A stretch of 64,000 bases of DNA from positions 1-64,000 of the forward strand of contig CACZDN010000005.1 in assembly GCA_902779945.1 (NCBI GenBank), written 5' to 3'. A program made the translations under genes and the position numbers. This stretch comes from Oscillospiraceae bacterium. Its GTDB lineage: Bacteria; Bacillota; Clostridia; Oscillospirales; Oscillospiraceae. Positions 7,593 through 16,105 of this stretch are shown one piece after another. A model generated the notes under the pieces. That model did not search any database. It was not told the origin of the DNA and was given only the letters and a program-made list of their open reading frames with translations. Numbering within the stretch: position 1 is the first letter of the stretch; each line of letters opens with the position of its first letter.

Positions 7593-8258
7593 TCAGATAT
7601 GCAGCGCCAGATTCGCCCCGCTGATGCCGACGAAGGCGCCGGCCTTGGCCTGGGCGGAATCGGGGTGGCAGAGCATCCATTTGCCGCGCATCCAGAGGAG
7701 CTTCTCCTCGCCGGGCGCGGCGGTGTTCACGGACGGCAGCTCGGTGTTGACGCCCTTCTCCAGCACAACCAGGCAGCGGAAGCCCGCCTCGACGATACGG
7801 CAGGGAGCGAAATGGAGCGTGCCGGGGAAGACCTCGACCAGGGTCTCCGGCGGCAGATAGAAGCCCACGATGGAGGAGGAGTCCAAGCACTCGCCCTTCA
7901 TGTCGCTCTGCAGCGCCAGCAGCAGCACCGCGCCGGTGGTGGAGTAGTTGACCTCGCTGCACTTGTGGTACTCCATCGCATCCATGGTATAGCCGCGGCC
8001 GTTGCAGAAGCCGGACTGCGTCGGCATACCGCCGAAGACGACGCGGCGGATGTCCTCCATGCAGGGCACGGCCTCCAGCCCCTCGTCGGAGGCCAGGTAC
8101 ACGTTGCCCGCCGCGGGGATGCCGGTCTCGTCCAGCGCCGCGGACAGTGCCTCGTCCCGTCCGCCGAGGACGCGGCCGTAGGGCGCGAAGCGCTCATCCG
8201 TCACGGCATAGAGCGGGAGACCGGGGTTTTTCTCTTTCAGCATTTGCAGTACGTTCAT
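7593..8258 (-). CDS. DUF4867 family protein in sulfoquinovose locus
   Basis: This 221-residue cytosolic protein matches in feel the DUF4867 family (MNVLQMLKEKNP start, then a cupin-like beta-rich body with LPPETLVEVFPGTLHFAPC and KGVNTELP). No enzymatic role is established. It is the last gene of the minus-strand operon and its ATG overlaps the stop of the ROK regulator gene (ATGA), so it is translationally coupled. GGAGG lies 9 bases upstream. Conserved placement with sugar-catabolic genes suggests an accessory step such as an epimerase/mutarotase-like activity, but this is a guess. Confidence 0.65.
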   Translation of the reverse strand: MNVLQMLKEKNPGLPLYAVTDERFAPYGRVLGGRDEALSAALDETGIPAAGNVYLASDEGLEAVPCMEDIRRVVFGGMPTQSGFCNGRGYTMDAMEYHKCSEVNYSTTGAVLLLALQSDMKGECLDSSSIVGFYLPPETLVEVFPGTLHFAPCRIVEAGFRCLVVLEKGVNTELPSVNTAAPGEEKLLWMRGKWMLCHPDSAQAKAGAFVGISGANLALHI

Positions 8259-9475
8259 GGTTGAATACCTCCGTTTTGAAAGAAATTCTGAACGGCGAGC
8301 AGACACGCCGCCTTATCCTCAAGCTGGTGATTGAATACGCTCTTCTCGATGCTGACGGCGTGGCGCGCGTCCATCCCCTCGCGCATCTCGGTGAAGAAGC
8401 GGCCGAGAAAGTAGTCATTGTCGAACATGCGTCCGTATAAAACGATTTTCCCGGGGTCGATCAGATAGATCACGGACTTGACGGCGCTGCCGAGGGCGTG
8501 GACCGCGGTGTCCACGATGGTAGCCGCCCCGTCGTCACCGCTGGCGGCGGCGCTGAACACATCGGAGAGGGTGAGCGCCTCGTTCCCGCCCCGGCAGATG
8601 CGCCAGAGCACCGGCGTCGCCTCCGGGGAGAGCAGGGCGGAGGCCTCCTCCAGAATGGCCGTGGGGGAGGCGATGGTCTCGAGACAGCCGCTCTTCCCGC
8701 AGGAGCAGGGCTTGCCGCCGCGGCGCACCACAGGAATATGGCCGATCTCGGAGCACTGCAGCGTGACGCCGTGCCAGATCTGCCCGTCGATGGAGAGGGC
8801 CGCGCCGATGCCGTCCATGCAGCGCAGGAAGAACTCAGACCCGCCGGCCGCGTCCCGGGACAGAAACATCTGCGCCGCGAGCAGGGAACGCACGTTGTTG
8901 GAGAGAATGCAGCGCAGCCCTGTAGACTCCTCAAAGCGATCGCAGAGGGGAATATCGCCTTCCGCGAAGACGCCGAAGCTGTCGCTCACGCCGCGGCGGT
9001 TTCCGGCGATAATGCCGCGCACCGCGAGGCCGAGACCGACGATGCGCTCTTTTTGGAGCCGGTGCTCCGCGGCAAGCTGCATGAGCCGTTCGGACAGCAC
9101 CGCGACGGTCTCGTCCACCGGCGCGCGCACGGGCAGCTTCACCGTCTCAGCAAAGATCACGCTCCCGTCGAGCCAGGCGGCGGACAAAATGGCCTGCCGC
9201 AGATTAAGCAGGATGCCCAGCGCGCAGAAGGCCTGGGCGTTGAGCTCAACCAGTATCTCCCGCCTGCCGACGGAGCCGCTGCTGACGGCGCAGCCCTCGC
9301 GCAAAAGCCCCTCCTCCAGCATTTCGGCCACGATCTTGGTGATGGCCGGGGGCGTGAGCTTCATATACTCCGCGAGGCGCTTGCGGGACATGCTGCCCTT
9401 CTCGTGGAGAATGCGGAGCATCGCGCTGCGGTTGTTGCGCTTGACGCCCATCATGTTGTCGCCTTCAAAGGGCAT
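8255..9475 (-). CDS. ROK-family transcriptional regulator
   Basis: This 406-residue protein has an N-terminal winged helix-turn-helix (about 10-65, SRKRLAEYMKLTPPAITKIV) followed by a ROK sugar-kinase-like domain. The ROK zinc motif is clear: CSEIGHIPVVRRGGKPCSCGKSGCLE contains the H, C-x-C and C ligands. ROK regulators of the NagC/XylR type sense sugars or sugar phosphates, and this one probably controls the divergent sulfosugar locus. The start at 9475 has AAGGAGG 7 bases upstream; a GTG at 9481 is too close to it. Candidate operators with TTAATTA cores are described at 13896, 14034 and 18458. Confidence 0.85.
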   Translation of the reverse strand: MPFEGDNMMGVKRNNRSAMLRILHEKGSMSRKRLAEYMKLTPPAITKIVAEMLEEGLLREGCAVSSGSVGRREILVELNAQAFCALGILLNLRQAILSAAWLDGSVIFAETVKLPVRAPVDETVAVLSERLMQLAAEHRLQKERIVGLGLAVRGIIAGNRRGVSDSFGVFAEGDIPLCDRFEESTGLRCILSNNVRSLLAAQMFLSRDAAGGSEFFLRCMDGIGAALSIDGQIWHGVTLQCSEIGHIPVVRRGGKPCSCGKSGCLETIASPTAILEEASALLSPEATPVLWRICRGGNEALTLSDVFSAAASGDDGAATIVDTAVHALGSAVKSVIYLIDPGKIVLYGRMFDNDYFLGRFFTEMREGMDARHAVSIEKSVFNHQLEDKAACLLAVQNFFQNGGIQP

Positions 9476-9493
9476 GTGCACGCCTCCTTCCGT

Positions 9494-10408
9494 TCAGCTT
9501 CGCACGGGGCTTCCCGCGCGGTTGATGCGGCCGCGCTGCAAAATCACGGCGGCCCCGGAGAGTACCACGAGGATTCCGACCAGCTTCTTCGCCGTCAGCT
9601 CCTCATTCAGGAAGAAGACGCCGATGAAGCAGCTCAGCACCGGCATCAGCAGCAGATAGAGCTTCACGAGCCAGACCTCGAAATGCCTGAGATTGCGATA
9701 GTAGAAGAAATAGATGCCCGTCTGGGCAAGCCCACCCAGCGCGACCAGCCACCAGAAGCCGGGGATATTCCGCACGGCGTCGAGGCGCAGATCGCCGGAG
9801 AGCGCCGCGCTTGTCCCGAAGAGCACAAGCACGACGAAGTTATTGTAATAGGAGATCATGTCCGTGTCCTCGTGGTACTTCTCCTGCGCCGCCTTGATGA
9901 TAAAGGCGTTTGCGCTCACGCAGGCGGCAGAGAGCAGAAAGTACAGGTCCGTGACATGCAGCTCCATCCCGCCGAAGTCCACGCCCAGCACCAGCAGCAC
10001 GCCGAGCAGCATGATCGCGGTGCCGACCCAGTCGGAGGCGTACAGACGCTTGCGGTAGATCATTACCGTGGCGAGATTCACCATCAGCACGTCCGTCTTC
10101 AGAAGCGCTGTCCCGGTGGAGAGCGAGCCGTGCGCGTACCCGAGATTTGCAAACAGGTCGAGCAGGAAGCCGAACACGCCGATGAGCAGCAGGATGAGAA
10201 CGGCCTTGCCCTGGTGGAAGAGTCTCGCAAAGCTCTTGTCCAGCAGGAGCTGAACGCTCAGAAACACCAGCGCCGCCGAGCGCAGCAGAAAGCCCGCCAG
10301 CAGGGGAGAGCCCGTCAGGTTCACGGTGACCTTGCTGACCGCGTAGTAGATCGACCACGCGACCACCATGCCCGCGACCATCAGGGTGTATTTCACGTTC
10401 TCCCTCAT
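9494..10408 (-). CDS. EamA/DMT transporter, possible isethionate exporter
   Basis: This 304-residue protein has ten predicted helices arranged as two EamA halves. It overlaps the iron alcohol dehydrogenase gene by ATGA, so the two are coupled. Within a sulfo-transketolase locus the reductase product would be isethionate, and a coupled drug/metabolite-type carrier is a natural exporter. That substrate is inferred from context only. Confidence 0.75.
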   Translation of the reverse strand: MRENVKYTLMVAGMVVAWSIYYAVSKVTVNLTGSPLLAGFLLRSAALVFLSVQLLLDKSFARLFHQGKAVLILLLIGVFGFLLDLFANLGYAHGSLSTGTALLKTDVLMVNLATVMIYRKRLYASDWVGTAIMLLGVLLVLGVDFGGMELHVTDLYFLLSAACVSANAFIIKAAQEKYHEDTDMISYYNNFVVLVLFGTSAALSGDLRLDAVRNIPGFWWLVALGGLAQTGIYFFYYRNLRHFEVWLVKLYLLLMPVLSCFIGVFFLNEELTAKKLVGILVVLSGAAVILQRGRINRAGSPVRS

Positions 10409-11502
10409 TGCAGCGCTTCAAACATCTCCCGCAGCTTTTCGACCGTCATGGGGACGGGGTTGTTGTTCATCAGCGGGTGCGCCGCACAGTCGCGGCAGAG
10501 CTTATCGAGATCGACCTCGCCGAGCTCCGAGAGGCGGCAGCGCAGACCGGCCATCTCCTTGAAGGCGCGGATCTTCGCGGCCAGCTCGTCCGTTCCCTTG
10601 AGGCCGACGGCCTTCGCCAGATACTCGAGCCGCTCGTCGGCGTTGATGCGCACCAGACTGTCGAGCGTGAAAGCGCAGGCCTCGCCGTGGGGCAGGTGGT
10701 AGTCCTCGGACAGGGGATAGCTGCACGCATGGCTTGCAGCGGTCTTCGGCAGGGCAAAGCTCAGTCCGCCGAGCAGGGAGGCGAGAGCCATCCTGCCGCG
10801 GGCTTCGCTGTTTGCGCCGTCGCGGTATGCAGCCTCCAGGTTCTGGAGAATAAGGCGCACAGCCTCAATGGCCATGAGATCGGGGATGGGCTGGTGGTTC
10901 TTGCTCCAGTAGCCCTCCAGCGCGTGGGCCATGGCGTCAAGCCCGGTGTTCATGGTGGTGCGCGGCGGCACCGAGAGCATGAGCAGGGGATCGACGATGG
11001 CGGCCTTCGGCATGAAGGCGGGGTTGTTGATGGTCTGCTTCTCCGTGCCGTGGGACACGACGGAGACCTGCGTCACCTCGCTGCCGGTGCCGGCGGTGGT
11101 GGGCACGGCGATGATCGCCAGGCGCTCTGCGGGGAAGGGACGCCTGCCCCGGTAGTACTCGATGGCGTCGTGCCCGTCGAGGGCGATGGCTGCGGCGAAC
11201 TTTGCGGTGTCAATGGAGCTGCCGCCGCCGATGCCGATGACGGCGTCGGCCTTATACTCGCGCGCGAGACGGGTGGTCTCAATCACGCCGGACAGCTGCG
11301 GGTTCTGCTCCACGCCGCCGAACACGGCGACGATGCGGGGATCGCTTTTCATCAGCTCCTCCGCAGTCGGGGCGAAGTGCCGTCCGCAGGCGATGACGCA
11401 GCGGCTCAGACCCAGCTCCTCGAGAACCTTGCCAAGCTCCTGAAACTTCCCCTCGCCGAAGAAGATCTTGACCGGCTGGGCGTAGATGAACTCATTTCCC
11501 AT
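10405..11502 (-). CDS. Iron-containing alcohol dehydrogenase, likely sulfoacetaldehyde reductase
   Basis: This 365-residue Fe-ADH (PF00465) has the nucleotide motif GGGSSIDTAK and the metal-binding segment DAMAHALEGY with the later HACSYPLSEDYHLPHGEA histidines. The start at 11502 (MGNEFIYAQP) lies inside the end of the RpiB-like gene (11-base overlap) with GAGG 8 bases upstream; longer readings run antisense-free but out of context. In sulfo-transketolase pathways an enzyme of this family reduces sulfoacetaldehyde to isethionate with NADH, as the related SarD does. The substrate is therefore inferred from operon context. Other short aldehydes cannot be excluded. Confidence 0.8.
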   Translation of the reverse strand: MGNEFIYAQPVKIFFGEGKFQELGKVLEELGLSRCVIACGRHFAPTAEELMKSDPRIVAVFGGVEQNPQLSGVIETTRLAREYKADAVIGIGGGSSIDTAKFAAAIALDGHDAIEYYRGRRPFPAERLAIIAVPTTAGTGSEVTQVSVVSHGTEKQTINNPAFMPKAAIVDPLLMLSVPPRTTMNTGLDAMAHALEGYWSKNHQPIPDLMAIEAVRLILQNLEAAYRDGANSEARGRMALASLLGGLSFALPKTAASHACSYPLSEDYHLPHGEACAFTLDSLVRINADERLEYLAKAVGLKGTDELAAKIRAFKEMAGLRCRLSELGEVDLDKLCRDCAAHPLMNNNPVPMTVEKLREMFEALQ

Positions 11503-11968
11503 AGCACGCATCCTCGATCGCGGCGACCTTGCCGGCAAACTTGTGCATGTTCTCGGCGCGCCAATCCTCCAGATCCTGGCACCAGTCGGTTGCAAGGAAG
11601 GTCTTGACCATCTCCACGGCCATCTCGGGGCCGACGATCCAGCCGCCCATGCACAGGACCTTCGCGTTGTTGATGGCGCGGGCCATCTTCGCGGAATACA
11701 CACCCTCGCAGGCGACGGCGTGTACGCCCTTGTACTTGTTGGCCACGACGCTCATTCCCGCGCCGGTGCCGCAGATCAGCACCGCGTAGTCGTAGGTGCC
11801 GTCCTGCACCAGAGGCGCGACCTTCGAGGCGACCTCGTAATAGGGGTGCACCTCGTCGAGGGTCACGGTGCCCAGATCGTCGAACGCGACGCCCGCCTCC
11901 GTGAGGTAAGCGCGGATGGCCTCCTTGGCGGAGAAGCCGGATTTATCACTGCCAATGGCGATTTTCAT
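11492..11968 (-). CDS. RpiB/LacAB-family isomerase, likely sulfoerythrose isomerase
   Basis: This 158-residue protein has the RpiB/LacA/LacB fold signatures: MKIAIGSDKSGF at the N-terminus, the catalytic-Cys loop CGTGAGMSVVANKYKG and NNAKVLCMGG. Classical members interconvert ribose 5-phosphate and ribulose 5-phosphate or galactose 6-phosphate and tagatose 6-phosphate. In the sulfo-transketolase route the homologue isomerises 4-deoxy-4-sulfoerythrose to sulfoerythrulose. Placement between the transketolase and the aldehyde reductase favours that role here. GGGGAGG lies 9 bases before the ATG at 11968. Confidence 0.8.
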   Translation of the reverse strand: MKIAIGSDKSGFSAKEAIRAYLTEAGVAFDDLGTVTLDEVHPYYEVASKVAPLVQDGTYDYAVLICGTGAGMSVVANKYKGVHAVACEGVYSAKMARAINNAKVLCMGGWIVGPEMAVEMVKTFLATDWCQDLEDWRAENMHKFAGKVAAIEDACYGK

Positions 11969-12004
11969 GCTGATATCCTCCCCAAAAATAATTGTTTCCA
12001 TGGC

Positions 12005-12082
12005 GTAGGGGTCGATCCCCAGATCGACCCGAAAACACATTACACAACAGGCTTTCGGGCCGATGAGGGCATCGGCCCCTAC
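12005..12082. repeat. Paired GTAGGGG...CCCCTAC intergenic repeats
   Basis: Two head-to-head units, GTAGGGGTCGATCCCCAGAT.. (12005-12031) and ..GCATCGGCCCCTAC (12056-12082), each form a small hairpin and together form an inverted pair. A second pair lies at 16106-16216. They are located in the gap between the transketolase and RpiB-like genes. Confidence 0.7.
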
Positions 12083-12089
12083 ATAAGGC

Positions 12090-12117
12090 GGACTGATTTC
12101 ACAGTCCGGTTTTTTTA
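12090..12117 (+). terminator. Small hairpin with T run, antisense to operon
   Basis: GGACTG/CAGTCC with a 6-base loop is followed by GG and a run of seven Ts on the plus strand. It would stop antisense transcription just beyond the transketolase C-terminal gene. On the minus strand it is only a hairpin. Confidence 0.45.
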
Positions 12118-13038
12118 CTTGAGTGTGACGGCCTTCTTCGCGGCGGCGACGATATCCTCCAGACGCATACCCAGCGCCTCGCGCAGGTAGGGCATCTTGC
12201 CCACCTCGCCGAAGCGGTCCTGCACGCCGATAGCGACGGCGGGGATCTTCTCCTGCGCCAGCGCCTCGAGCACGGCGGAGTGCAGGCCGCCGATGACGTT
12301 GTGGTTTTCCACGGTCAGCACGGCGCCGGTCTTGCGGGCGGAGGCGATAACGGTCTCGCGGTCGATGGGCTTGATGGTGTGGACGTTCACGACCTCGCAG
12401 TCAATACCCTCGGCCTTGAGCTGCCCGGCGGCCTCGAGGGCGTCCTTGGTCAGGAAGCCGGAGACGAAGATCGTGAGGTCCCTGCCCTCGCACAGGGTGT
12501 CGGCCTTGAAGAGGTCGAACTTATAGTCGGCGGGGAAGACGTCGGGCAGGGTCTTGCGGAAGAGACGCATGTACACAGGCCCCTCATACGCAGCGAGAGC
12601 GGGCATCGCAGCGCGCAGCTGGACGGCGTCCACCGGCTCAAAGATCACCATGCCGGGGATGGAGCGGATGACGCCCACATCCTCCATGCTCATGTGGGTG
12701 CCGCCGTTGAGCTCCGCAGAGATGCCGGGGTCGGTGCCGACGATCTTGACGTTCTGTCTGGCGTAGGAGATGGAGATGGTGATCTGGTCGCAGATGCGGC
12801 GCGTTGCAAACGGCGTGAAGCTCTCGATCCAGGGCTTGAAGCCGTAGCTTGCAAGGCCGGCCGCGATGGAGGCCATGTCCTGCTCGGCCACGCCGCAGTC
12901 AAACATCTGCTTCGGGAAGCGCTCATAGAGGTTGCGGGTGCCGCTGGCCTTGGAGAGGTCGGCGTCCAGGACGCACACATGGCGGTCCTTCTCCATCATT
13001 TCAGCCAGGCATTCGGCGTAAACAGCTCTCATTTCCAT
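12115..13038 (-). CDS. Transketolase C-terminal subunit (sulfoglycolytic type)
   Basis: This 307-residue protein carries the pyrimidine-binding and C-terminal transketolase domains: DADLSKASGTRNLYERFP, the GVAEQDMASIAAGLA segment with the cofactor-activating Glu, and the C-terminal VVNVHTIKPID. It pairs with the N-terminal subunit three bases upstream to make one thiamine-diphosphate enzyme. In this operon the likely reactions are transfer of two-carbon units from 6-deoxy-6-sulfofructose and then sulfoerythrulose to glyceraldehyde 3-phosphate, giving xylulose 5-phosphate. The substrate assignment comes from context; ordinary pentose-phosphate transketolase would be the alternative. Confidence 0.85.
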   Translation of the reverse strand: MEMRAVYAECLAEMMEKDRHVCVLDADLSKASGTRNLYERFPKQMFDCGVAEQDMASIAAGLASYGFKPWIESFTPFATRRICDQITISISYARQNVKIVGTDPGISAELNGGTHMSMEDVGVIRSIPGMVIFEPVDAVQLRAAMPALAAYEGPVYMRLFRKTLPDVFPADYKFDLFKADTLCEGRDLTIFVSGFLTKDALEAAGQLKAEGIDCEVVNVHTIKPIDRETVIASARKTGAVLTVENHNVIGGLHSAVLEALAQEKIPAVAIGVQDRFGEVGKMPYLREALGMRLEDIVAAAKKAVTLK

Positions 13039-13041
13039 TTT

Positions 13042-13866
13042 TTATTCCCCCCTGATCTCCGCGATGGCGGCCTTGGCCTGCTCTTCGTTGATGTTGGTGT
13101 TGTGGTTGCCCGGTCCGAGATCGACGATCCACTGGACGCCGCAGCCCTTGACCGTGTTGAGGATCACCATGGTGGGTCTGCCGCTGCCGCGCATGGTCTT
13201 GGCCTTCTTGACGGCGGCGGAGACCTGCTCCACGTCGTTGCCGTTTTCGACCTCGATGACGTTCCAGCCGAAGGCGGCCCACTTGTCGGCAAGGGGCGCA
13301 ATGTCGTTGACCTGCGCGACGGTGCCGTCGATCTGCAGTTTGTTGTAGTCGGTGAAGCCGATGAGGTTGTCGAGCTTCTTTGCGGCGGCGAACATGGCGG
13401 CCTCCCAGATCTGGCCCTCCTGGCTCTCACCGTCGCCGATGAGGGTAAAGATCGTGGCGCCGTCCTCCTCCATCTTGGAGCCGAGCGCGACGCCCACCGC
13501 GCAGGAGAAGCCCTGGCCGAGGGAGCCGGTGGTCATGTCGATGCCGGTGGTGCGGTTCATGTCGCAGTGGCTGGGCAGGTTCGTCCCGCCCTGGTTGAGG
13601 GTGAGCAGCTCCTTGCGGTCAAAGTAGCCGCGGTTTGCGAGCGTCGCGTACACCGCGGGGCCCGCGTGGCCCTTGGAGCAGACAAAGCGGTCGCGTCCGG
13701 GCATTCTGGGGTTTGCGGGGTCGATGTGCATCTCCTCAAAATAGAGGACGCCCAGCAGCTCCACCACCGACAGGCAGCCGCCGATGTGACCTACGCCGAG
13801 ATGGCCGATGCTGGTCATGATATCGCAGCGGATATCCTTGCAGACTTCTTTCAGATCGTAGCTCAA
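13042..13866 (-). CDS. Transketolase N-terminal subunit (sulfoglycolytic type)
   Basis: This 274-residue protein contains the thiamine-diphosphate/Mg motif GDGESQEGQIWEAAMFA followed by DYNKLQIDG, plus the GHIGGCLSVVELL and SKGHAGPA segments of transketolase N-terminal halves. It is the first gene of an apparently seven-gene minus-strand operon. The start is a TTG at 13866, supported by GGGAGG 8 bases upstream. A TTGACA-17-TAAACT promoter and a perfect TTAATTAA-centred palindrome lie in the leader. Together with the following gene it forms the split sulfo-transketolase inferred for this locus. Confidence 0.87.
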   Translation of the reverse strand: MSYDLKEVCKDIRCDIMTSIGHLGVGHIGGCLSVVELLGVLYFEEMHIDPANPRMPGRDRFVCSKGHAGPAVYATLANRGYFDRKELLTLNQGGTNLPSHCDMNRTTGIDMTTGSLGQGFSCAVGVALGSKMEEDGATIFTLIGDGESQEGQIWEAAMFAAAKKLDNLIGFTDYNKLQIDGTVAQVNDIAPLADKWAAFGWNVIEVENGNDVEQVSAAVKKAKTMRGSGRPTMVILNTVKGCGVQWIVDLGPGNHNTNINEEQAKAAIAEIRGE

Positions 13867-13895
13867 TTTGATTTCCTCCCAACAGAAGAATTGTT

Positions 13896-13909
13896 CTTTT
13901 AATTAAAAG
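13896..13909. promoter_or_regulatory. Palindromic candidate operator
   Basis: CTTTTAATTAAAAG is a perfect 14-bp palindrome between the minus-strand promoter and the transketolase start. Related TTAATTA sequences occur in the two plus-strand leaders of the same locus, so it may be the ROK regulator's site. Confidence 0.5.
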
Positions 13910-13924
13910 GTCTAACCAATCCAC

Positions 13925-13953
13925 AGTTTAGTCCCGGTGCCTCTCTTTGTCAA
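13925..13953 (-). promoter_or_regulatory. Promoter of the transketolase operon
   Basis: On the minus strand TTGACA (13948-13953), 17 bases, TAAACT (13925-13930), about 60 bases before the TTG start. It is divergent from the promoter at 13997. Confidence 0.75.
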
Positions 13954-13996
13954 TAGGGAAATGAAGAAAAAATCGGGGGAGTTTTTCAAGGAATGC

Positions 13997-14025
13997 TTGA
14001 CATCCGTCCGCACGGAGGCTATGAT
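13997..14025 (+). promoter_or_regulatory. Promoter of the sulfoquinovose isomerase operon
   Basis: TTGACA (13997-14002), a 17-base spacer and TATGAT (14020-14025) lie about 40 bases before the start of the isomerase gene. Confidence 0.82.
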
Positions 14026-14033
14026 TATTCACG

Positions 14034-14052
14034 CTGTTAATTATTTCAACAG
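14034..14052. promoter_or_regulatory. Candidate operator overlapping ribosome site
   Basis: CTGTTAATTATTTCAACAG has CTGTT/AACAG arms around an AT core, just downstream of the -10 box and touching the AGGAGG. Its first ten bases, CTGTTAATTA, recur at 18458-18467 in the ABC transporter leader. Confidence 0.45.
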
Positions 14053-14063
14053 GAGGAACCGAA

Positions 14064-15437
14064 ATGAGCTTTACACCTGTCTATATTCCTGTGGGCGTCC
14101 CCACCTTCCATCTGGAGAGCGCCCAGGACCAGTTCGAGCGCTCCGTCAAGCTCCTGCGCGGGATCGACGGAGGCTTTGCCGTGCCCGGAGAGATGCTGCT
14201 GACGCTGGACAAGCTGCGCGCTTATCTGGACGGCCTGCAGCCCGACCTCATCGTCTTCCAGAACCTGACCTTTGCCAACGCCGCCTACATGGCCGAGGTG
14301 CTGCGCCGCTTCAACTGCCCGCTGCTGCTCTGGACCCTGCGCGAGCCGGTGATCGACGGGGGCCGTCTGCGCCTCAACTCTCTTACCGGGGCCTACTCCG
14401 CCGCCAACACCCTTCGCGCCTTTGACGACCGGCCTTTCTCCTACGTCTACGGCGCGCCGGAGGAGCAGGAGACGGTCAGCGCCGTGAAGGCTGCCGTCGC
14501 CGCCGCCCGCGTCAAAAAGAACATGCGCTCGCTCCGTCTCGCCGCTGTAGGCCACACGCCCCAGGGCTTCGGCTTCGGCCGCGCGCTCGACAGCGAGCTG
14601 ATGAGCACCTTCGGCGTGGAGCTCGAGGCCATCGAGGCTCGTGAGCTTATCGACGAGGCGAAGAAGCTCACGGACGCAGAGCTCACCGCCGCGGTCAGGG
14701 ACACGGAGAAGGCCACCGTGGGACTCGACAGGACGCCGGAGAACAACGTCCTGGATCATGCGCGGCTGCTGAACGCCTACCGCAGCTATGTGAAAAACAA
14801 CAACATCGGGGCTCTGGCCTCGCGCTGCTGGCCGGATTTCTTCACGGCCTTCGGCACCCCGGTCTGTACCGTCCTCTCCATGCTCAACGACGAGGGCGTA
14901 GCCGCCGCCTGTGAGGCGGACGTCTACGGCGCGCTCTCCATGTGGATCGGAATGCAGCTCTCGGGCGAGCCGGTCTTCTTCGGCGACCCCGTCTCTCTCG
15001 ACGAGGACGAAAACAGCGTCACCTTCTGGCACTGCGGTGCGGCGGCCTGCACGCTTGCGCGGCATGACACCGGCGCGGTCGTGGGCGTACACCCCAACCG
15101 CAAGATCGGCCCCGCCATGAACTTCGGCTGCGAGGCCTTCCCCGAGGCCACCATCTTCCGCATCGGACGCGAGCCGGACGGCTCCTTCCGCTTCTTCATC
15201 GCCGAGGGCGAGGCGCTGGACAAGCCCAGGCAGTTCATCGGCACCTCCATCGTGGTCCGCACCTTCTGCGACAGCCGCTGGATGGTGGAGCAGAGCGTGC
15301 GCGACGGGTACGAGCCCCACTTCGTCGTCATCAAGGGCCTGCATGCGAGAACACTTGAGACGCTGGCGGAGATGTTCGGCTTCGCGGTGGACCGCTATAC
15401 GGTGGACGCGGACTTTTATAACGGCGAAGAAAAATGA
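14064..15437 (+). CDS. L-fucose-isomerase-like protein, likely sulfoquinovose isomerase
   Basis: This 457-residue protein belongs to the fucose/arabinose isomerase group: CEADVYGALSMWIG with the metal-binding acidic residues, FWHCGAAACTLA and HPNRKIGPAMN near the C-terminus. It would convert the aldose sulfoquinovose to the ketose 6-deoxy-6-sulfofructose, the substrate of the split transketolase encoded divergently. AGGAGG lies 7 bases before the ATG. Its TGA overlaps the ATG of the DUF624 gene. The sulfosugar substrate is inferred from the linked sulfoquinovosidase. Confidence 0.78.
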   Translation: MSFTPVYIPVGVPTFHLESAQDQFERSVKLLRGIDGGFAVPGEMLLTLDKLRAYLDGLQPDLIVFQNLTFANAAYMAEVLRRFNCPLLLWTLREPVIDGGRLRLNSLTGAYSAANTLRAFDDRPFSYVYGAPEEQETVSAVKAAVAAARVKKNMRSLRLAAVGHTPQGFGFGRALDSELMSTFGVELEAIEARELIDEAKKLTDAELTAAVRDTEKATVGLDRTPENNVLDHARLLNAYRSYVKNNNIGALASRCWPDFFTAFGTPVCTVLSMLNDEGVAAACEADVYGALSMWIGMQLSGEPVFFGDPVSLDEDENSVTFWHCGAAACTLARHDTGAVVGVHPNRKIGPAMNFGCEAFPEATIFRIGREPDGSFRFFIAEGEALDKPRQFIGTSIVVRTFCDSRWMVEQSVRDGYEPHFVVIKGLHARTLETLAEMFGFAVDRYTVDADFYNGEEK

Positions 15438-16051
15438 AGGAATCCCGGCTCCACGCGGTGCTCACGGCGCTCATCGACATCGTCTGGCTCGGCATCCTCT
15501 GGACGCTCTGCTCCCTGCCCGTCATCACGCTGGGGGCTTCGTCCGCGGCGCTCTATTACAGCATGGTCAAGTGCGTGCGCCATGATTTCCCGGAGCCGAC
15601 CCACGCCTTCTTCCGCGCCTTCCGTCAGAACTTCAAACAGGGGACGCTGTTGTGGCTCCTGTTCCTGCTGGCGCTCTGTGTCGGTGTCGCGGATATCTGT
15701 GCGTTTTCGCAGATGGGTGCGGCGCGGGGCAGCTTTCTCTACGGCTTCTCCCGCGCGCTGCTGCTGCCGCTGCCGGTGCTGGCGTTCTGGAGCTTCGCCT
15801 ACCTCTCCCGCTTTGACGATCCCCTGAAGAATGTCCTGCGCTTTGCCGTCTATCTTGCGCTCCGAAACTGGAAGCAGAGTCTGCTGCTGTTCTTTGAGTT
15901 CGCGCTTGTGGCCCTCATCTGCTGGCTCCTGCCGCAGCTTGCGCCCATCCTGCCAGGGGCCCTCTGCCTTCTGATGAGCTATTCGATCGAGCCTGCCCTG
16001 CGCGAGCTCTCGGCGGGGCAGGGGAGAGCCGACGACTGGTTTAACGAGTAG
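15434..16051 (+). CDS. DUF624 (YesL-like) membrane protein
   Basis: This 205-residue protein has about five membrane helices and the DUF624 opening pattern (LWTLCSLPVITLGASSAALYYSM). DUF624 genes are frequent beside CUT1 carbohydrate ABC importers, where their function is not known. Here it is translationally coupled to the isomerase gene (ATGA overlap) and precedes the glycosidase and importer genes. Confidence 0.8.
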   Translation: MKESRLHAVLTALIDIVWLGILWTLCSLPVITLGASSAALYYSMVKCVRHDFPEPTHAFFRAFRQNFKQGTLLWLLFLLALCVGVADICAFSQMGAARGSFLYGFSRALLLPLPVLAFWSFAYLSRFDDPLKNVLRFAVYLALRNWKQSLLLFFEFALVALICWLLPQLAPILPGALCLLMSYSIEPALRELSAGQGRADDWFNE

Positions 16052-16105
16052 TTAAAAAAATCCGATTTGGGTATTGGATTAAGACAGCGCACTGGGTGCA
16101 TCCAT

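Noticed and set aside
8498..10702. 734-codon plus-strand open frame across the ROK and EamA genes
   Set aside because: It is a GC-driven antisense shadow of two genes with clear motifs; no ribosome site or recognisable domain.
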